Below are positions 6,566-10,895 of a stretch of 10,895 nucleotides of DNA, piece after piece. The position numbers were made by a program, and so were the translations under genes. Where the stretch lies: positions 1 to 10,895 of the forward strand of contig CAADYC010000090.1 in assembly GCA_900753165.1 (NCBI GenBank), in the 5' to 3' direction. This DNA is from Clostridia bacterium. Its GTDB lineage: Bacteria; Bacillota; Clostridia; TANB77; CAG-508. Position 1 is the stretch's first letter, and every line of letters starts with the position of its first letter. Below the pieces are notes generated by a model. That model was not told the DNA's origin and ran no database searches. It saw only the letters and a program-made list of their open reading frames with translations.

Positions 6566-6592
6566 AAATCCGCAAAACAAAGGAGAAAAAGT

Positions 6593-7510
6593 ATGAAAAA
6601 GATAGGAAATATCATATCTTGGATAATAATTATTATTATATTAATATTTGCTTTAAATTTTTATAGCAAAAATAATTTTAATGAATACGTAAGAAGTGAA
6701 ATGAATCTACACACATCAGAATTTAAAAGAGATAGTGAAGTAAAATATTCAAAAACAAATAGTTATAGGATAATATCAAATACTGAAAATGATGCAACAT
6801 TTTATAAAAAAGTAAAAGTACAAAAAAATATCCCATATAAAGTAACATGTATGGTAAAGACGGAAAATGTAAAACCAGAAGAAGATATATCTGGAGTAGG
6901 AGCACAAATATCAATAATAGGAACAACAGAAAAATCAGTAGCTATAACAGGAACACAAGATTGGCAAAAAATTGAAATGATATTTAATTCAAAAGATAGG
7001 GAAGAAGTAGATATAGGATTTAGGCTTGGTGGATATTTAGGAAAATGTACAGGAACAGCATGGTTTAGTGATTTTACATTTGAAGAAGGAACATTGAGTC
7101 AAAATAACAATTGGAAATTTGCATGTTTTATTTTTGAAAATACAGATGTTGTAGTAAATGGAAAAGAAATAAATATATCAATGTCAGATACAGATGTTAC
7201 AGACATAAGAGATACAATTAAAAGATTTGGAGCAAATATAAAAGAATTATCAGGAAATAAAATGACAGCTGATTATGATACATATATAGTAAAAGACCCA
7301 ATAACTAAATTATCTTATGATGAAGAATTTGGATATTATGTTGCAGCAGAAGATGTTGAAGATACAATAAAAGATGTTGTTAAACAAAATGAATATGACC
7401 ATATTTTTGTAATTATTAGATTAGGAAATGAAGAATATAGAAATGATATTCAAGTAAATGATTGGATAGGATTACGGTTCTATGGATTATTATGGAATAG
7501 GATATTCTAA
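6593..7510 (+). CDS. Membrane-anchored carbohydrate-binding-like protein, N-terminal part of a frameshifted metalloprotease gene
   Basis: Encodes 305 residues in its own frame. Residues 4-23 are a strong membrane segment after MKK, so the rest should be outside the cell, anchored at the N-terminus. Residues about 45-165 look like a beta-sandwich carbohydrate-binding module of the CBM4/9/22 type: TGTQDWQKIEMIFNS (Trp124) and GTAWFSDFTFEEG (Trp157) are the usual late-strand motifs. After about 175 comes a mixed alpha/beta region ending YDHIFVIIRLGN and NDWIGL. From Arg295 (CGG at 7475) the reading runs into text unlike the rest and stops, while the frame one base ahead continues sensibly into the HExxH part. 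The true product is therefore probably one protein of about 455 residues. AAAGGAG at 6579-6585, seven bases before the ATG, fixes the start; the longer frame from 6548 adds a poor N-terminus. Substrate is unknown. Confidence 0.7.
   Translation: MKKIGNIISWIIIIIILIFALNFYSKNNFNEYVRSEMNLHTSEFKRDSEVKYSKTNSYRIISNTENDATFYKKVKVQKNIPYKVTCMVKTENVKPEEDISGVGAQISIIGTTEKSVAITGTQDWQKIEMIFNSKDREEVDIGFRLGGYLGKCTGTAWFSDFTFEEGTLSQNNNWKFACFIFENTDVVVNGKEINISMSDTDVTDIRDTIKRFGANIKELSGNKMTADYDTYIVKDPITKLSYDEEFGYYVAAEDVEDTIKDVVKQNEYDHIFVIIRLGNEEYRNDIQVNDWIGLRFYGLLWNRIF
7467..7510 (+). other. Frameshift site joining the two halves of the metalloprotease-like gene
   Basis: The second frame has a TAG at 7467-7469 and the first ends at the TAA at 7508-7510, so the shift must lie between. 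Removing the C at 7475 turns TTACGG into TTAGGT and gives WIGL-GSMDYYGIGY without a break, the most natural join. There is no homopolymer there. The CGG codon created at 7475 is the only in-frame CGG I noticed in the window. Confidence 0.6.
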
Positions 7511-7961
7511 TATAAGACTACCAAATTCATCAAAAAGTTATATATATAAATATGATTCTAGAGTAAATACATTCCCTGAAGAAGTATTTTTACATGAATT
7601 TTTGCATTCTTTAGAAAGAACAGCAGAAGAATATGGATACAAAATACCAGCATTGCATGATAATGAAAAATATGGATATAAAAATCAAAGCTTGATAGGT
7701 TTAAGAGATTGGTATGTGGCATACATGAATAAAACTATAAAAACATCAAATGGAAATATAGGATTACCTGAAGATGTATACAAATTAAAACCAGCTAATA
7801 ATTTAGATTTTAAATATTCATATGTAATTGATGAATTTCATGAGCCTCAAAATATAATAGAACAGGTAAGACAATTATTTAAAAATATTATAAATAATGT
7901 TAAAAATATAGGAAATGTTGTAAAAAATAATGAAAATCTAGAAGTAAATACAGCAAATTAA
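7482..7961 (+). CDS. HExxH zinc-metalloprotease-like C-terminal part of the same broken gene
   Basis: Open frame of 159 codons, overlapping the preceding frame by 29 bases. HEFLH at 7593-7607 within EEVFLHEFLHSLERTAEEYG is a gluzincin-type HExxH zinc site (residues 334-338 of the repaired 455-residue protein). A third ligand may be the later His in IPALHDNEKYGY or a Glu; it is not a metzincin, because HExxHxxGxxH is absent. The C-terminus (IIEQVRQLFKNIINNVKNIGNVVKNN) is a probable amphipathic helix. The ATG at 7482 has no ribosome binding site, so this is very likely the continuation of the upstream frame rather than a separate gene. Any protease activity would depend on the frame being restored. 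It ends 22 bases before queA with no terminator between. Confidence 0.65.
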   Translation: MDYYGIGYSNIRLPNSSKSYIYKYDSRVNTFPEEVFLHEFLHSLERTAEEYGYKIPALHDNEKYGYKNQSLIGLRDWYVAYMNKTIKTSNGNIGLPEDVYKLKPANNLDFKYSYVIDEFHEPQNIIEQVRQLFKNIINNVKNIGNVVKNNENLEVNTAN

Positions 7962-7983
7962 ATATAAAGAAAAGAGTGAAAAA

Positions 7984-9009
7984 ATGAAAGTATCAGATTT
8001 TAATTACAATTTACCAGAAGAGCTAATAGCACAAGTACCACTAGAAAAAAGAGATGAATCAAGATTGATGGTTCTAAATAGAGAAAAACAAACAATAGAA
8101 CACAAAGTATTTAAAGATATAATTGATTATTTAGAGCCAGGAGATTGTTTAGTTAGAAATAATACAAAAGTTATACCAGCAAGAATATATGGAAGAAAAG
8201 AAACTGGAGCACATGTAGAATTTTTATTATTGAATAATATTGAAGGTGATATTTGGGAAAGTATTGTAAGACCAGGTAATAAACTTCATGTTGGTACAAA
8301 AGTAATATTTGGAGATGGTATACTAGAAGCGGAAATATTAGATATAATGCCAGGTGGCACAAGAAAAGTAGAATTTCGTTATAAAGGAATATTTAATGAA
8401 ATATTAGATCAAATAGGATTAATGCCATTACCACCATATATACATGAAGAATTAAAAGATAATGATAGATATCAAACAGTATATGCAAAATATGAAGGAT
8501 CAGCAGCAGCACCAACAGCGGGATTACATTTTACACCAGAATTGTTAAAAAAGATAGAAGAAAAAGGTGTGAAAATAGCAAACGTAACATTACATGTTGG
8601 AATAGGAACATTTAGACCAGTAAAAGAAGACGATGTAGAAAAACACGAAATGCATTCAGAGCATTTTTATATAAAACAAGAAGATTGTGATAAAATAAAT
8701 GAAACAAAAAAATCTGGAAAGAGAGTAATATCAGTAGGAACAACATCATGTAGAGTACTAGAAACAATTGCAGATGAAAATACTGGAATGGTACAACCTA
8801 CAGAGGGAGATACTCAAATATTTATATATCCAGGATATAAATTTAAATGTATAGATGGATTAATAACAAACTTCCATTTACCACAATCAACATTATTAAT
8901 GTTAGTATCAGCATTAGCTGGAAAAGATTATATAATGAAGGCATACAACGAAGCTGTAGAACAAAGATACCGTTTCTTTAGTTTCGGAGATGCAATGTTT
9001 ATTAAATAA
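7984..9009 (+). CDS. queA: S-adenosylmethionine:tRNA ribosyltransferase-isomerase
   Basis: Transfers and isomerises the ribosyl group of S-adenosylmethionine onto the 7-aminomethyl-7-deazaguanine at tRNA wobble position 34, making epoxyqueuosine; cytoplasmic. The 341-residue protein is the usual length and shows the family landmarks: YNLPEELIAQVPLEKRDESRL near the start, MPLPPYIHE, DRYQTVYAK followed by EGSAAAPTAGLHFT (171-184), HVGIGTFRPV, NFHLPQSTLLMLVSA (296-310) and the C-terminal YRFFSFGDAM (329-338). The ribosome binding site is weak (GAGTG at 7974-7978, five bases before the ATG), but the N-terminus MKVSDFNYNLP is standard. It lies 22 bases after the metalloprotease-like gene, without its own clear promoter, and 66 bases before tgt, the preceding step in the pathway. 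Confidence 0.96.
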   Translation: MKVSDFNYNLPEELIAQVPLEKRDESRLMVLNREKQTIEHKVFKDIIDYLEPGDCLVRNNTKVIPARIYGRKETGAHVEFLLLNNIEGDIWESIVRPGNKLHVGTKVIFGDGILEAEILDIMPGGTRKVEFRYKGIFNEILDQIGLMPLPPYIHEELKDNDRYQTVYAKYEGSAAAPTAGLHFTPELLKKIEEKGVKIANVTLHVGIGTFRPVKEDDVEKHEMHSEHFYIKQEDCDKINETKKSGKRVISVGTTSCRVLETIADENTGMVQPTEGDTQIFIYPGYKFKCIDGLITNFHLPQSTLLMLVSALAGKDYIMKAYNEAVEQRYRFFSFGDAMFIK

Positions 9010-9013
9010 AAAT

Positions 9014-9050
9014 CGGGATTGAAGACCCGTCCCCTTATCCCTAATTTACG
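9014..9050. repeat. GC-richer repeat-like segment between queA and tgt
   Basis: This segment contains GGGAT (9015-9019) and ATCCC (9038-9042) as inverted arms, also CGGG/CCCG (9014-9017, 9027-9030). CGTCCCC at 9028-9034 is followed eight bases later by AATTTA at 9043-9048. The element before pnp has exactly the same pairing, CGTCCCC at 4057 and AATTTA at 4072, at the same spacing. It looks like a second, diverged copy of one dispersed repeat. It has no T-run, so it is not a typical terminator. Confidence 0.4.
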
Positions 9051-9075
9051 ACTTGAGAAAGGAAAAAAATTAAAA

Positions 9076-10203
<1,128 letters not shown>

Positions 10204-10274
10204 CCAAGTAGCTAATTTAATATGTGTAAATTAAAAAATATTTACAAACTTATAAGTAAGGAAGGGGAATACAA

Positions 10275-10895
10275 ATGAATTTAATTGATGAAGAATTACA
10301 GCCAAAGAAAAAGGATAACTCAAAGAAAATGGCTAGAATAATATTAGTAATAATATCGATTTTAATAATTGTAATTATAGGAATAGTTATGGCAATAGCA
10401 TATATACAAGAAAAAACTTTAAAATTGTATGTAAATGGAAGTATAAATGAAAAAGTAAAACAAATGATGGTTATAGAAGATGATGGAACAATATATTTTC
10501 CAATAAAAGATATAGCATCATATTTAGGATATCAAAGCTTTAATGGAGAATATACAGATAAATCAGAAGACCAGAGCAAATGTTATGTGCAAGATGATAA
10601 TGAAGTAGCAAACTTTGCTTTAAATTCAAATAAAATTTATAAACTGACATTAGAAAATAGTGATGGAAATTATGATTATTATTATTCTAAAAAACCAGTA
10701 AGGGCTATAAATGGAAAATTATATGCAACTTCAGATGCAATAGAAAATGCATTTAATGTATCATTTTCATATAATGCAGATAATCAAAGAGCATATATAT
10801 ACACAATGCCATATTTAATTCAATCATATTCATCAAAAGTATTGGATTATGGTTATGAAGAAATTAGCGACAATTATAATAATAAAGAAACAATA
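10275..10895 (+). CDS. Single-pass membrane protein with a stalk (amine-oxidase-N-like) domain, cut off by the window edge
   Basis: The first 207 residues are present and the frame runs off the end. A Lys-rich cytoplasmic N-terminus (1-20) is followed by one membrane segment (about 21-43, ILVIISILIIVIIGIVMAIA). The outside part LKLYVNGSINEKVKQM, then IYFPIKDIASYLGY, then GKLYATSDAIENAFNVSF resembles the repeated beta-alpha units of the copper-amine-oxidase N-terminal-like stalk domain, which is common on clostridial envelope proteins and usually lacks any oxidase activity. The ribosome binding site is AAGGAAGGGG (10258-10267), eight bases before the ATG. It starts 71 bases after tgt; neither a strong terminator nor a convincing promoter lies between, so operon membership is open. 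Similar clostridial proteins often continue into WG-type repeats, but that part is not in the window. Confidence 0.75.
   Translation, partial: MNLIDEELQPKKKDNSKKMARIILVIISILIIVIIGIVMAIAYIQEKTLKLYVNGSINEKVKQMMVIEDDGTIYFPIKDIASYLGYQSFNGEYTDKSEDQSKCYVQDDNEVANFALNSNKIYKLTLENSDGNYDYYYSKKPVRAINGKLYATSDAIENAFNVSFSYNADNQRAYIYTMPYLIQSYSSKVLDYGYEEISDNYNNKETI

Noticed and set aside
6548..6592. Upstream start of the metalloprotease-like gene at 6548
   Set aside because: It overlaps the predicted promoter and transcription start, has no ribosome binding site and would put a charged stretch before the membrane segment; 6593 has a good AAAGGAG.
9019..9075. TTG start of tgt at 9019
   Set aside because: No ribosome binding site, encoded by a repeat-like segment, and family alignment begins near 9076.

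Overview
The window reads as chromosomal DNA of an AT-rich, low-GC Gram-positive bacterium, most likely a member of the Clostridia (inference from A+T richness, AGA-dominated arginine codons, purine-rich AGGAGG ribosome binding sites, sigma-A-like promoters and the character of the proteins). All convincing genes lie on the + strand. I see no tRNA, rRNA, CRISPR array, transposase or phage gene.

Layout: (1) 6-1925, a cytoplasmic GH15 glucoamylase-type glucosidase whose upstream region is cut off. (2) 1926-3208, a self-contained glycolytic unit: good promoter, 5' hairpin, gap (GAPDH), rho-independent terminator. (3) 3209-3728, about 500 bases without a convincing gene, holding hairpins, a doubtful 17-codon ORF, possible remnants of a decayed coding region, then a strong promoter and a structured leader. 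(4) rpsO with its terminator, then a small repeat, a promoter and a hairpin leader in front of pnp (polynucleotide phosphorylase). This is the widely conserved rpsO-pnp pair, here apparently with separate promoters. (5) 6515-7961, an accessory gene for a membrane-anchored protein with a carbohydrate-binding-like beta-sandwich and an HExxH metalloprotease-like region, split by an apparent +1 frameshift near 7475. (6) queA and tgt, the tRNA queuosine pair, separated by a short GC-richer repeat. (7) From 10275 to the edge, a truncated single-pass membrane protein with a probable amine-oxidase-N-like stalk domain.

The conserved genes cover sugar breakdown (GH15, GAPDH), translation and RNA decay (S15, PNPase) and tRNA wobble modification (QueA, Tgt). 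The least ordinary material is between them: a pair of sequence boxes shared by the rpsO and pnp upstream regions, a long stem-loop just before the pnp start with an alternative in-frame start after it, two related intergenic repeats containing CGTCCCC, a Spo0A-box-like site before the metalloprotease, and the frameshift in that gene. I found no clear sign of a wholly new multi-gene system.
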